From contig NMRB01001167.1 of the NCBI GenBank assembly GCA_002633025.1, positions 123,769 to 187,768 on the forward strand: a stretch of 64,000 bases of DNA. Direction: 5' to 3'. Of this stretch, positions 9,474-19,650 are shown piece by piece. Numbering within the stretch: the first letter of the stretch is position 1; every line of letters begins with the position of its first letter. The translations under genes and the position numbers were made by a program. Source of the stretch: Notospermus geniculatus (Eukaryota; Nemertea; Pilidiophora; Heteronemertea; Lineidae). The notes below the pieces were generated by a model. It did not search any database. It worked only from the letters and a program-made list of their open reading frames with translations, and was not told the DNA's origin.

Positions 9474-11217
9474 GCATTCCCTTTCAAATTTTATAATGTG
9501 TCCCAAAGTGGGTGTTCACTCTCACCACAACCTTGTTCATCATCAAAACCCAAAAGCCAATATCATCCCCAAGACTTGGGGACATCCTGTACAGTGGATA
9601 TCTATTAGCACTGCTTGTTTTCTGGAGTGATCACAGGCATATAATGTTAAAAATTAGAAGGAAAAAGTCTTTGGTTTAGATATGTCCGACCAATGATGAT
9701 TTCATTTTCTCCCAATTGACAACAATGATTGAGAAAAAAACAAAAGCCTGGTTCAACTGCATTTTCAGGAAGACCAATAAATTGTGAACACCCTGAATAA
9801 TATTGGTAACTAGTAAAACATTTGTCCTCACATATATTTTCAGGCAGTAAACTCGGAGGTCCCAAGGTGCTGCAGGGGTCACGGATTAACGAGACTTTTG
9901 CTACAATGAATTGAAATGTGTGTGTGGAACTGAGAAGCAATGACTGTAGAATTTGGAATATCAATTAATGAACACCATAGATTTGAATTTTGTTTTGGAT
10001 ACTGCTGATTGAAGTGGATATGGCCGGTTTCTTGTGGATTGTACCGACAGAGTAGAAAGAGACTTACGAAATACTGTTATGTTGAATCAGTGATTCAGGA
10101 CTGCTAATTTAAATTAATTGGATATTGCAGAAGTAAATTCTGTGGATTTATACTGTTGACTGTGGGTGACCAACCATGGATTTCACGCCCAAATATTAGA
10201 CTGGTTCCCAGTCCCAACATAGCTTAAGGATAAGGGACCGGTATTGCTTGATGTAACGACGCAGTTGATTGGCTAGTTCTTTTTGATTTTGAATTGATTA
10301 GTTAGCTATTTTGGGATACGGTATCAGGTAAGTAAGCTATTTCTCAATACTGTACTGGGTACCGGTACATCATCTGTGACGTCATTTCTATTTATAACCT
10401 GGCAGTTTTATGCCAAGTATGGCCGCCCAATACCAGTCCCTTTCTCTGTGAGCTATGACGTTGGGACCAGGTACCAGTCCACCCTAATATTACTCTGATC
10501 AGTATATTACCCCTGTATAATACCTTTCTTTCATTTGATTTTCCAAGATTGGACTTAAGAGGTACTGATTTTATGGCTCATACGAGGTTAATTCAAATTT
10601 GTCGAACATTTGGCAAATTGACCTTTCATTCTCCCACTCTTAGCCGTTGATCTAAGAGGGTTAAATGCATCAAACTACACCCAATACATTGCAGCATAGC
10701 AAAACAGTTGACCCCTGGCAGTNAGTGGAAACATGGTTGTGCGATTTTTTTTTTTGGGGGGGGGGGCGGCATCCGGATATACATGTACATGTATGTCCAT
10801 TCCAAAAGTCGTTAAAGGACCACTGTACTAAGTTAACACCAAACAATGCATATGACATAGTTTTTATGTAAGACATGGCAAGACAAAACGTCGCTCAATT
10901 TGACGATCAATATTCCTACCTCATCACTTTCAATTCACACAAATAAACACAGTATTGACTGCATTATTACTTCGTCTGCGATTAGTCGATTCTCAGAAAC
11001 GACACTCTTCCTCCATTTTCACCACGGGTTCACATCATGTGGTCACAGACGGCCGTTAATTATAATCATATATCACACACCGGACGACTGCCGTCTAGAG
11101 TTACAAAGAGTTTTGATTTGGATGCATCTATGCCTTGTTTCTAAAAGTTTACGTTCCGGTTACGTGACGTTTATTTCCTCCTTTTCATCATCACCAAGGG
11201 GAATCAACGTAAATTTC
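9474..11217. other. Intergenic, no gene recognised
   Basis: I find no credible coding frame. There is a single N at 10723, with a T-run followed by a G-run just after it (about 10746-10767). The 3' end of the preceding locus should fall here, but I see no decisive poly(A) signal. Confidence 0.4.
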
Positions 11218-11919
11218 GGCTGACTTCGATTGTAACTCGAGTTGATCTCGGGCGACCCGAGTTACAAACGAATTGCAAAATCTACCGGAGTTGCCTAACT
11301 TTGCAACAAAGATGGCGTCGAATCTACCCGGCCCAACCAACCCACGACCAATCGAGGGTAGCGAAAAACTTACTCGTCCAAAATGGAGGCATGTGAATCG
11401 GACGCGGGATATTTTTGTCCAAAAATGGAATTAATGCTTATTATGCTCAGTCAAAAATCGTTGTTCTTGCCAGAAATAAGTGTGGACAGGGACAGGAGCA
11501 TTTTTGCCCTCGGTTTTGGGGAACAACCACGCAGTAAATGGCGATAATGATGGCCTGATCATCTTTGGGTACTCGGGCCAAGGCATAAACATTGCAACCA
11601 TGGCAACAGGGGTTTTTGGTGTACTAATTCATCGTTACTGGTGAATAGTCATTATTTTCATCAAAGATGAAACATATCATCATTTCATTTACCCTATCAG
11701 TTGATTAGCTGATTTTTGTCTGTTTAAAACGCCCGCTAATAATTGATGTGAACGACCACATTGGAAATACACGTACTGAACTGACAACAACAACGATTCC
11801 GCTAATTTTGGAATTCGATTCGGAACCCGGGTAGGCATGCGCATTTTGGTTTTTTGACGTCATAGCCGGTGGCAGATTTTCAACTCGAGTAAGTTGTCGA
11901 GTAACAATCGAAGTCAGCC
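11218..11919. mobile_element. TIR element, about 702 bp, possible TTC duplication
   Basis: The left end GGCTGACTTCGATTGTAACT is matched by the inverted right end, read inward as GGCTGACTTCGATTGTTACT. TTC flanks both sides. Subterminal CTCGAGT words are also mirrored. The interior is non-coding. Confidence 0.65.
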
Positions 11920-12299
11920 TTCGAGGCTATTTTTGTTCCTATTTTAGTATCAACCAACTCACATGATCATTTCCTCTGTGACGATTACACTTAAGATGTT
12001 TCTTGCATACGGCCCTAGGACTCACATTCATAAAAAGACTTAAGTCTAAGTGTGGCACTTATCCTTTGTTCAACACAAAAGTTAAGTATCACACTTTGAC
12101 TTAAAGCTGACGTGAACGAACACAAAGCCCCCATGGGAGGAGCAAGAGAATTGCAAACGCCCTGCAGACACCTCAAACGAAGGCTCAGAACATGATAGAC
12201 CCCACGAGGGCGCCACCTTATTTGTCTTCGAGCTGTCGGGGTGTCAGCATCCTCTGGTCAGCTCCTGCTGAACACTTTTTTTGAAAGCAAAAATTTTGG

Positions 12300-12372
12300 C
12301 CCAGCTGGGAATCGAACCTGCGCCTTGTTATCTCTGTTCCATCGTCTTCCCCATTTGGCCATCGAACTTGTC
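12300..12372 (-). ncRNA. tRNA-like segment (degenerate, within a TTAA element)
   Basis: On the minus strand a good B-box, GGTTCGATTCCCAGC (complement of 12304-12318), follows an A-box-like TGGCCAAATGGGGAAG (complement of about 12346-12361). The spacing resembles a tRNA, but I could not draw a clean cloverleaf. I treat it as tRNA-derived rather than as a functional tRNA. Confidence 0.35.
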
Positions 12373-12464
12373 GGATGACTTCTCATGTTTTCTCTTATTC
12401 GTAGTATTATTACGTAAGTCGAAGGCCTACGTCTATGACAAACACAAATCATGTCTCTGTCAGC

Positions 12465-12538
12465 TGGCTCGTTGGCCGAGTGGATAGAGTGGTGGATTAC
12501 AACAGAAGTTCGACGGTTCGAATCCCGTCTAAATGACT
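12465..12538 (+). ncRNA. tRNA-like segment (degenerate, within a TTAA element)
   Basis: An A-box, TTGGCCGAGTGGATAGAG (from 12472), and a B-box, GGTTCGAATCC (about 12515-12525), have tRNA-like spacing. The T-arm GACGG/CCGTC has a loop one base too long and the acceptor stem pairs poorly. A tRNA pseudogene or SINE head is more likely than a working tRNA. Confidence 0.4.
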
Positions 12539-12866
12539 ATAAATTTTTTCTTTGAGTAGTGTAAGAGGTATCCGGAGATGTTGACGGCTCTGTTGCCTGA
12601 AGGCAAATAAGGTGGCGCCCTTCTGGTCTCGTGGGGTCAATCATGTTCTGAGCCTTCGTTTGAGGTGTTTGCAGTGCGTTTGCAATTCTCTTGCTCGTCG
12701 CATGGGGGCTTTTCGTTCGTTCACGTCAGCTTTAAGTACATGTATGTTTATGAATATCGGCCCAGGATCCCCTCTACACAATTCAGTCTTAATTATAATG
12801 TCGATTTTAACAGGATTTGCACGCCGATTTCAGGTTTGAACGGGAAAACCACAGCAAGTGAATAAA

Positions 12867-13011
12867 GGGCCGTATGCTACAACGAAGGTTATCTTGAACT
12901 CAGGTTGAGCCACGAGTTTTCCATTTAACATCATGCCATGGCAAACCTGAACAATTGAAAAGTTGTGGCTCAACCTGAGTTCAAGATAATCTTCGTTGGT
13001 GCATACGGCCC
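12867..13011. mobile_element. Palindromic MITE, 145 bp
   Basis: A near-perfect hairpin starts GGGCCGTATGC and ends GCATACGGCCC. The arms contain CAACGAAG, TATCTTGAACTCAGG and TTGAGCCAC and their complements. AAA flanks each side. A single arm of the same family is seen at about 27930-27985. Confidence 0.8.
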
Positions 13012-14062
13012 AAAGGGTCAATCCAGACATATCAGTCGATCCGCAAAGGTGCTTTCCTCCGCTCGATTCATTTTGCGCGCGGGAAAATAATAGGTGATCG
13101 GGGCCCTCGACGAGGCTTCTCGCGAATCTCATTCGAGAAATCGGGACATCACGCACAAATGTGCGTTTATCGTGGAGACCGTTCAAATTCAACCACATAA
13201 ACCATATATCAATATTTAGCGAAGACATTGGGCTTTCCATTAGTGTCGTTTTGAATAATGGAAACGAGTGAAGAGAAATCATTTCAGAAATTTCGTCCCC
13301 GCACCGAATTACGTTTGGAATCGAGGGATCTTAAAAACATCGTCATAATTCCATAAAAACTTGCCTGCATAGAACCAGCAAAACTTAATGCATGAAGACA
13401 TTATCGATCCTCAATCTGTGATAATTTCTTTGGCATGGTATTCCAACTTTTTGTACGCAGTTTGAACGGCAGTAGGTAACGATTCTCGCAGCCATGCTTG
13501 TCGTGCCGACCAGCCGATACCAGCCGGAGACTGTCGATGTGTACCGAATTGCGTTATATCCGGGTGTCTCCAGCTGTTCGGATCTCGAAGACGATCGGTA
13601 ACCTGGTTCCTTGGGCGTCCGACGTGGCACATGGAACCAGGTTAGACAATGGATAAAGCGAGGGAGATTTCTTGAACATGTCGTTGTGTTTCGGGGTGAT
13701 GACATGCCTCAGACATGCCTGCATAAAACCACGCGTCGCATACACATTCTTCCATCATATGTTAAAACAACCCGAACGACCTGCGCAGAAGTTTCCAAAT
13801 AGTATTCTAGAAAGTCTACGCACTTTGAAGAACGCCTATTTTCGCAAAAAGACAAGGTTGCCTTTCGATCGATAACTCGGTCAAAACTGCACCGACTTCC
13901 ATGAAATATTCGACAACTTTCACAGAGAAACTTCCATCAACATGTTAACATCACGCCACCTTGAAACGTCTGACTAATCGTGCGTAATTAGTGATTGTTT
14001 TACAGCGTCTGCTACGCCTACGTCACTGCCTCGCTTTCGTTCAGTGATTTAGCAGTCAGTAT
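13012..14062. other. No gene recognised
   Basis: I see only short open frames on both strands that overlap each other and lack recognisable motifs. No repeat structure was evident to me. Confidence 0.35.
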
Positions 14063-14349
14063 TAAGGAGATCCTCAGTGACATCTATCGTCCCGCATGAG
14101 GAGTATTGGGAGAGATCGAACATTATTCCATGAGGAACTGGACGATAGACGCAACCAAGGATTACCCCTGCCGGGAGGGTGGGTGGGTGGGTGGGGAAAA
14201 CTTGGCCGACTCCACCAGGCGGGGCGGAGGGCGGACCACATTGCCTCAGACGCCGATTGCAACCACATCCGACAACCCGACACGTCATCGAAAGCTGGCT
14301 GAAGAATGACCACGATCTCATGGCGCTCCGCTAGATGTCACTGAGGGTC
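14063..14349. mobile_element. Short copy of a CCTCAGTGACATCTA-ended element, first of a tandem pair
   Basis: It begins TAAGGAGATCCTCAGTGACA and ends with the inverse CTAGATGTCACTGAGGGTC. Both ends are repeated almost exactly in the next unit (14350-15498), which abuts it head to tail. The interior here is only about 150 bp. Confidence 0.6.
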
Positions 14350-14536
14350 TAAGGAGATCCTCAGTGACATCTATCGTCCCGCATGAGGAGTATTGGGAGA
14401 GATCGAACATTATTCCATGGGACTGGCGGCGCGCCTAACCAAGGCAGCGCCGATTAACCTTGGGCACCATTGCACCCTCCACCATCTTCTCTCCTACCCC
14501 CAATACTCCCCAAAACAATCCCCAATCCCAACACAC

Positions 14537-15002
14537 NNNNNNNNNNNNNNNNNNNNNNNNNNNNNNNNNNNNNNNNNNNNNNNNNNNNNNNNNNNNNNNN
14601 NNNNNNNNNNNNNNNNNNNNNNNNNNNNNNNNNNNNNNNNNNNNNNNNNNNNNNNNNNNNNNNNNNNNNNNNNNNNNNNNNNNNNNNNNNNNNNNNNNNN
14701 NNNNNNNNNNNNNNNNNNNNNNNNNNNNNNNNNNNNNNNNNNNNNNNNNNNNNNNNNNNNNNNNNNNNNNNNNNNNNNNNNNNNNNNNNNNNNNNNNNNN
14801 NNNNNNNNNNNNNNNNNNNNNNNNNNNNNNNNNNNNNNNNNNNNNNNNNNNNNNNNNNNNNNNNNNNNNNNNNNNNNNNNNNNNNNNNNNNNNNNNNNNN
14901 NNNNNNNNNNNNNNNNNNNNNNNNNNNNNNNNNNNNNNNNNNNNNNNNNNNNNNNNNNNNNNNNNNNNNNNNNNNNNNNNNNNNNNNNNNNNNNNNNNNN
15001 NN
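14537..15002. other. Assembly gap (466 N)
   Basis: A continuous run of N lies between CACAC-rich sequence and CAACCCAGG. Open frames through it have no meaning. Confidence 0.99.
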
Positions 15003-15102
15003 CAACCCAGGCCTACGGCTGCCTGGCCTGCCATGCCTTGACCCCATATACCGCCAACATTCAATTGCCTCGCCATAACCACTGGCCTCAATAGCCAATG
15101 CC

Positions 15103-15310
15103 AAATATGCCAATATGCCAATATGGCTCGCCTCAATTGCCAATGCCAAATATGCCATATGCCAATATGCCAAATATGCCTCGCCTTAAACTCCTCGCCT
15201 CAATTGCCAATGCCGAATATGCCATATGCCAATATGCCAAATATGCCTCGCCTTAAACTCCTCGCCACAATAGCCAAAGCCAAATATGCCAATATGCCTT
15301 ATAAATGCCG
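15103..15310. repeat. 67-bp minisatellite rich in CCAATATGCCAAATATGCC
   Basis: CTCGCCTCAATTGCCAATGC or its variants start at 15127, 15194 and 15261, exactly 67 bases apart. Within the unit the words GCCAATATGCC and GCCAAATATGCC recur. The adjacent gap probably reflects more of this repeat. Confidence 0.85.
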
Positions 15311-15788
15311 TCTAAATCATGCAAGCCAAGCCTAATAAACCAGCCATAGTCCTTATCCCCACCAGACATGAATACGAACAACCAGTAAGCGAAAAGGGAG
15401 CCAGCCTTGACAACTACAGAAGACGAACCAGCACGTCCGAAAGCTGGCTGAAGAATGACCACGATCTCATGGCGCTCCGCTAGATGTCACTGAGGGTCCG
15501 CCAAATACCACGACTGACATGTCGTGGCGCTGTTCATACCTTTGCGGGTTGACTGATACTAGGGAGTTTTCACAAAGTCCCGAAACGTCAACGTGAACGC
15601 CAAACCCATTGTTCGATACCACGAAGAGAGCACCGAACAAAAGGATAGACGTTCGCGTTGGCGCTTAGGGGGCTTTGCGAAAACTTTGTATTGTGAACCG
15701 ACTTGCAGTGTAGGGGAAGCTTGAGAGAGTTGGGCCACTTTTTACATTTCGGTGCATTGAGCCCATTTGGAGCGTGTGACAGAATTCC

Positions 15789-16322
15789 TTGGGCAGTCCT
15801 ACCTCAAACGAGCATGAACAAGTCAAAGTACAAGTCGCATGGGCTGAACGAAAACGTTCGTTTAATGCGCGTCCTGGCATAGTTATCGCTTGCTTTAAAA
15901 ACGCTGAGGAGAAAAAAACTGTGATGTTGTCAAAACCTCGTTTAAAAGATTCGCGTGAGTATTCGAATGTATCGATACAACACGATAAGCCGAAACATGT
16001 CCGTGACATGGAAACAAACATTCGCACGATTGTCAACAACATTCCAGGGGCACGCAACCATGTCAGCTTAGTTGGTGGCAGGGTCGTTAAAGCCCGCGAC
16101 TTCGACTGTGAAGGTCCCAGTTATAATCACGGGTCACAGCCCGCTGAGCAGAACGATGGGTGGATCACTGTAAACCCTGGTCATCGAGGCCACGGCCACA
16201 TGAATAATAATATGGCAGGATCGGACGGTTCTGGGTCTGATTATAATGTCTGGCGACGCGACCAAAGAAATGAGCAGCGGCGTAATACTCCCAAGCGTGG
16301 GGAGGCAAATTGGCGCGCGTGA
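15789..16322 (+). CDS. LINE ORF1-like protein, probably 5'-truncated
   Basis: About 178 codons are open from just after an in-frame stop at 15777, with no ATG near the left end, so the true start is lost or out of frame. The protein is strongly basic. It has a compact region with RPG...IVIACFKN, LKDSREYSNVSI and EKKTVML, resembling the RNA-binding ORF1 proteins of CR1/L2-type LINEs. The tail is rich in Gly, Asn, Arg and Asp. It sits just upstream of, and in a different frame from, the endonuclease, as expected for a two-ORF LINE. Its role would be nucleic-acid binding and chaperoning of the LINE RNA. The assignment rests on position and general character. Confidence 0.65.
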   Translation: MGSPTSNEHEQVKVQVAWAERKRSFNARPGIVIACFKNAEEKKTVMLSKPRLKDSREYSNVSIQHDKPKHVRDMETNIRTIVNNIPGARNHVSLVGGRVVKARDFDCEGPSYNHGSQPAEQNDGWITVNPGHRGHGHMNNNMAGSDGSGSDYNVWRRDQRNEQRRNTPKRGEANWRA

Positions 16323-16325
16323 GAA

Positions 16326-16640
16326 ATGGGGACCGGCTTATTCTCCGAACTCTCTACTATACAACTAAATGCACGTAGTATAAAAACTGTGGACAATGAC
16401 AAAAATAAGTTAGTTGAACTCCAAAGCCTGGTGTTATGTAATGACTTCGATTGTGTTGCGGTGACCGAAACATGGTTAACGACTGAAGTTTTGGATGGTG
16501 AAATATTGCCGGAGAACTATTGTCTATTTCGCAAAGATAGGGCAAATGATAACCGAGGTGGAGGTGTACTTTTGGCACTAAAGTGTGACATAAACAGTTC
16601 AAGGCGGATGGACTTGGAAGTAGATACAGTGAGTACATAG
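16326..16640 (+). CDS. LINE ORF2, N-terminal apurinic-type endonuclease fragment
   Basis: The start of an exonuclease-endonuclease-phosphatase domain is visible. QLNARSI carries the conserved Asn near residue 16. KLVELQSL...FDCVAVTETWL carries the catalytic Glu of TETWL about residue 48. This enzyme nicks target DNA so that reverse transcription can be primed. Only about 100 of some 220 residues remain. The frame ends where foreign sequence begins at about 16640, and the rest of ORF2 resumes at 18124. Confidence 0.8.
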   Translation: MGTGLFSELSTIQLNARSIKTVDNDKNKLVELQSLVLCNDFDCVAVTETWLTTEVLDGEILPENYCLFRKDRANDNRGGGVLLALKCDINSSRRMDLEVDTVST

Positions 16641-16973
16641 TTAACTGGTTCTGACCCAGTTTTGGTGGAAGGTCATTACAGATCATTATAATATGCAATT
16701 GAGGCCCCATAATACTCCGAGGATGGAATTTGGTACGTGCGTCTCTTTCGGCAGAGATCATGCAGTAGGATCATTGCTAAAAAGGGCTGAAAATTACCGC
16801 TATGCCTCCTCCGGGGTGTGGAGTAGGGAGAAAAGACCAATCCCTACAACTTTTCAAAAGGGACCCATAGTAAATTCTCAAGGACTTAGGAGCTATAGGC
16901 CTAGTTCGAGGCCACCCTTCATTTCATGATTTACGCTGAATATCAACCTCACTACACCACTCGGGAACTCCAA
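16641..16973. other. Inserted sequence inside the LINE, origin unclear
   Basis: LINE homology stops at about 16640. This stretch has no frame or repeat I recognise and is followed by a MITE end. Confidence 0.35.
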
Positions 16974-17093
16974 TCTAGGTAAAGTTAAGGATCCTTATGT
17001 TTACCCAGGGCCGTCCTGGGTAAAGAAAAGGATTACCCAGGATGATCCTGGGTAAACATAAGGTATACCCAGGACGACATTAACCCATTCGGC
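16974..17093. mobile_element. Right end of a GCCGAATCGG-family MITE
   Basis: CCTGGGTAAACATAAGGTAT, ACCCAGGACGACATTAAC and the terminus CATTCGGC match the right ends of 4923-5414 and 38075-38778. The left end is not found, so the copy is truncated. Confidence 0.65.
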
Positions 17094-17110
17094 GTTAATA
17101 ACTAACTTAA

Positions 17111-17938
17111 GGTGGCGGGGGTGACTAGCCCGGCGCATTCTCCCGCTGAATATGGAAATAATTTGAATGAATTTATTCATGCGCTCAAGCGCAGTCGGTC
17201 ACAATCATAGCCTGTTTCAATATTTGGCAAGTGTAGTTCTTAGGCATGTTGGGCCTGGAATGGTATTGCGCAATACCTCTTTCGACGCCTTTCCATTAGG
17301 CCACGCCGTTCCCTAACAATAGCTCTATCGTCGATGATTTTTGAACAGACTTCATCCGAACGTGACCAACTCCACACGCGTTCTTCATTACCATAACAAA
17401 GGGCTCGCGGGGAAAGTTGCGGACTTTCTCACAAATTTTCACGAGCGATTTCTTTTTTGTGCGTGGATCGATGGTCAATCTGATTTCGAATATGATCTGG
17501 AAAAAACTTCTTCTAAGGCCGTTCCAGCCCCGATTTTTGAATTTCAGACGAAAACACCCAAAATTATTCAGTTTTCTGTTTTGACCCTTTTCAGACCACT
17601 AATTAAGCAATTGCTAATTAGTTATTTCAATTTTGAAAAATCGGGCCTCGAACGACCATAGAACTCGCCATGCTGCATCCATCACTACCTAAAATCCGGT
17701 CATTTGGAGCCGGCTGTACCCGTCATCGCCTCTGAAAACTTCATCTGGGACTTGCCATTGTTCATGAATAAAGTTACATAATCAGTCAATTATTGTGCAG
17801 TTTTTCAATTCGGAGATCTGAAACAATCCATAAACTCACATATTTCGTTGGCAAAATAAACTTCGGTCGTAACACATTCGTGCAATTCAATTTCAAAACG
17901 GACCTCAATTGGATGCGTTCACTATCTCCCCCGCCACC
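17111..17938. mobile_element. TTAA-flanked TIR element inside the LINE
   Basis: GGTGGCGGGGG starts and CCCCCGCCACC ends the element. TTAA lies immediately outside on both sides (17107-17110, 17939-17942). The terminal repeats are short and the interior is non-coding apart from a chance 106-codon frame. TTAA duplications are characteristic of piggyBac and Kolobok elements. Confidence 0.65.
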
Positions 17939-17948
17939 TTAANTGATC

Positions 17949-18110
17949 AGGTCAAGGTCAAACTTGATAATTTGGAATGTCTCTGTCTGTGGTAGCAGTA
18001 GAGGTTTGATAACACCCATATTTAGGTTATTTAGGATGCCAATTTCGATTATGTAATAACCCTGATGATCATAGGTCAAGGTCAAGGTCAGAGGTCAAGG
18101 TCAAACTTCC
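17949..18110. repeat. AGGTCA-rich repeat fragment
   Basis: AAGGTCAAGGTCAGAGGTCA and GGTCAAGGTCAAACTT are the same words as in the larger array at 30699-31770. It lies between the TTAA element and the point where LINE coding resumes. Confidence 0.6.
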
Positions 18111-18123
18111 CAAAGAACTGACA

Positions 18124-18607
18124 ATGAAACTCAATGAACAGAAAGCGGATAGTAAAACTTATAGTACAGCAGAGACCCCTATTATCGAGAGGCTGAAGTA
18201 TATTCTGGATAGCCCCGTTGGTAGGGATGTGAGTGCTAATCCCAAACGTTTCTGGTCGTTCTACCACAATAAAGTGAAAGCTGACAGGATACCAAAAACT
18301 GTTAGTTACAATGGTGTGAAAGCAGATGATAATATGGTTAAAGCGAGTTTGTTTAACGACTACTTTGCTTCAGTTTTCTCGGTTAAGATGGTGATAGGCC
18401 AGTGATTGATATTAATACAGATCCGGCGCTTGAATGCCTTGTTTTTACACCCGATGAAGTTTTGAAATGTTTGTGTACTCTTGATGTAAATAAAGCCTAT
18501 GGCCCAGATGGAGTATCACCCAAACTGCTGAAAGAATGTGCTTACTCTTTGAGCGACTCGTGTGCGTTTTTATTCAACTGCAGCATGTTGTCAGGTGTTT
18601 TACCAAG
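18124..18607 (+). pseudogene. LINE ORF2, linker and start of reverse transcriptase
   Basis: NPKRFWSFYHNKVKADRIP and FNDYFASVF are typical of the linker ahead of CR1-type reverse transcriptase. After a frameshift near 18395 the frame continues with FTPDEVLKCLCTLDVNKAYG and PDGVSPKLLKE, the RT0/RT1 region. At 18607 the sequence is cut by a TA-flanked transposon. The coding frame continues in phase at 19651 when that element and one TA are removed. The gene is non-functional. Confidence 0.85.
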
Positions 18608-18609
18608 TA

Positions 18610-19648
18610 CACCCTTAGTCAAAAGTAAATAGACAGCTACTTAATTCAATATTTCCTAATATAGCAGCGAGGCACAATTTTCTTTTTATTTCCATTGATA
18701 ACAATTGCTCTGGCACCTTCTTACACCAAAATTATCTTGCTGCCCGTTGAACTGATTTTTTGGTGAAAGTTTGAATTTTCATCAAAAAAGTGATTTTTTA
18801 TTCGGAATTTGTTGGTGATCGCACCTATGCCATCTTGAAGCACATTTGTTTCTGAGTAGAATCTAGCTTTCGGATCCCATGGATCTGTAGGGGGACAAAG
18901 TTACAGAGGGACTTTTGCAGTGATTTTGTTCGCTTAGCCAAGTTCGATCTTCCACGTGCTCTTCCGTATTTCATACCGACCAAGTGTTGAATATTCAGCA
19001 GTTCTCCGTCACAAAGTACACGCTCGGGGCAAACCACATTGATTGCGTTGCATCATTATTATTGATTGTATTGTGCACTATAGTTTATAGTTTTGAACGG
19101 GCAAACATGCTTTGTGGTTTGCTCTCTGCAGTAATCGCCAAAAGCTTGGAACGTCATCCCGGGCCCACTTAGGCCTTTATATTGTTATTCACATTATTTC
19201 TTATTGAAATTCCAAAGGCTCGGTCAAATAGGCCCAGTATGAATAGCGATTATTATTCGTGACCCTGAACTTGCCGCGTCACAACTGGTTGGTTATGAAT
19301 GTGGTGTCAGACTGGCAACTGGAAAACCCTAAAATTGCCTGTAAGAAACCATCAATAACTCGGTTGCAGAAGCTCCAATTCTTTATTTCAAAATATCATT
19401 GTGTCTGGAAACAGTAGAGCTGTAAAATGCTCAGGTTCTCGATTTTGCGAAGGCGATAATAAAAAACCTCATTTTTTTGACAAAATTTCAATCTTTCACC
19501 AAAAAGCCACTAAACTGTATACCTGGGTCATTTCGGTGGAAAGAGGTGCCGAAGCAATTGTTATGAGTGAGTATAAAAAGAAAAAATGCGTTTCATTAAT
19601 AAGAAATATTGAATTTAGTAGCTGTCTATTTACTTTTGACTAAGGGTG
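18610..19648. mobile_element. TA-flanked TIR element (1,039 bp) inserted in the LINE reverse transcriptase
   Basis: The terminal inverted repeats begin CACCCTTAGTCAAAAGTAAA and stay near-identical for about 45 bp. TA occurs on each side (18608-18609, 19649-19650). Removing the element and one TA restores an unbroken reading frame, so the target duplication is certain. The interior has only short frames. One at 18984-19172 ends LERHPGPT, faintly like a 2A peptide, which I consider chance. TA targeting suggests the Tc1/mariner group. Confidence 0.85.
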
Positions 19649-19650
19649 TA

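Larger units (their letters stand above)
12105..12731. mobile_element. TTAA-flanked TIR element with long arms (627 bp)
   Basis: The element starts AGCTGACGTGAACGA and ends with the inverse, with arms of about 125 bp. Shared words include GGTGGCGCC, GTCTCGTGGGG and CCTTCGTTTGAGGTG on the right arm and their complements on the left. TTAA occurs at both borders (12101-12104, 12732-12735), the duplication typical of piggyBac- and Kolobok-type insertion. There is no transposase. The loop between the arms carries two tRNA-like segments in opposite orientations. Confidence 0.75.
12011..12763. mobile_element. Palindromic MITE of the GGCCC...ACTTAAGTCTAAGTGTG family, split by a TTAA element
   Basis: The left part (12011-12104) and the right stub (12732-12763, ending TATCGGCCC) match a compact related hairpin at 61714-61809. 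Shared words are ACTTAAGTCTAAGTGTG, ACTTATCCTTTGTTC and TATGTTTATGAAT. The TTAA-flanked element 12105-12731 interrupts it. Confidence 0.6.
14350..15498. mobile_element. Long copy of the CCTCAGTGACATCTA-ended element, contains an assembly gap
   Basis: The first about 70 bases and last about 65 bases match the unit at 14063-14349. Between them lie the 466-base gap and a 67-bp minisatellite. Either two copies sit in tandem or the assembly repeats an end next to the gap. Confidence 0.5.

Noticed and set aside
14435-15173. Long open frames on both strands across 14393-15173
   Set aside because: They run through the run of N at 14537-15002 and have no real coding content.
15103-15310. CRISPR-like array
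   Set aside because: The 67-bp units are contiguous with no unique spacers, and the genome is eukaryotic.
18984-19172. Possible 2A-type peptide (…ERHPGPT) within the TA-flanked element
   Set aside because: The consensus upstream residues and the Asn of NPGP are missing, and no downstream protein follows. It is likely chance.
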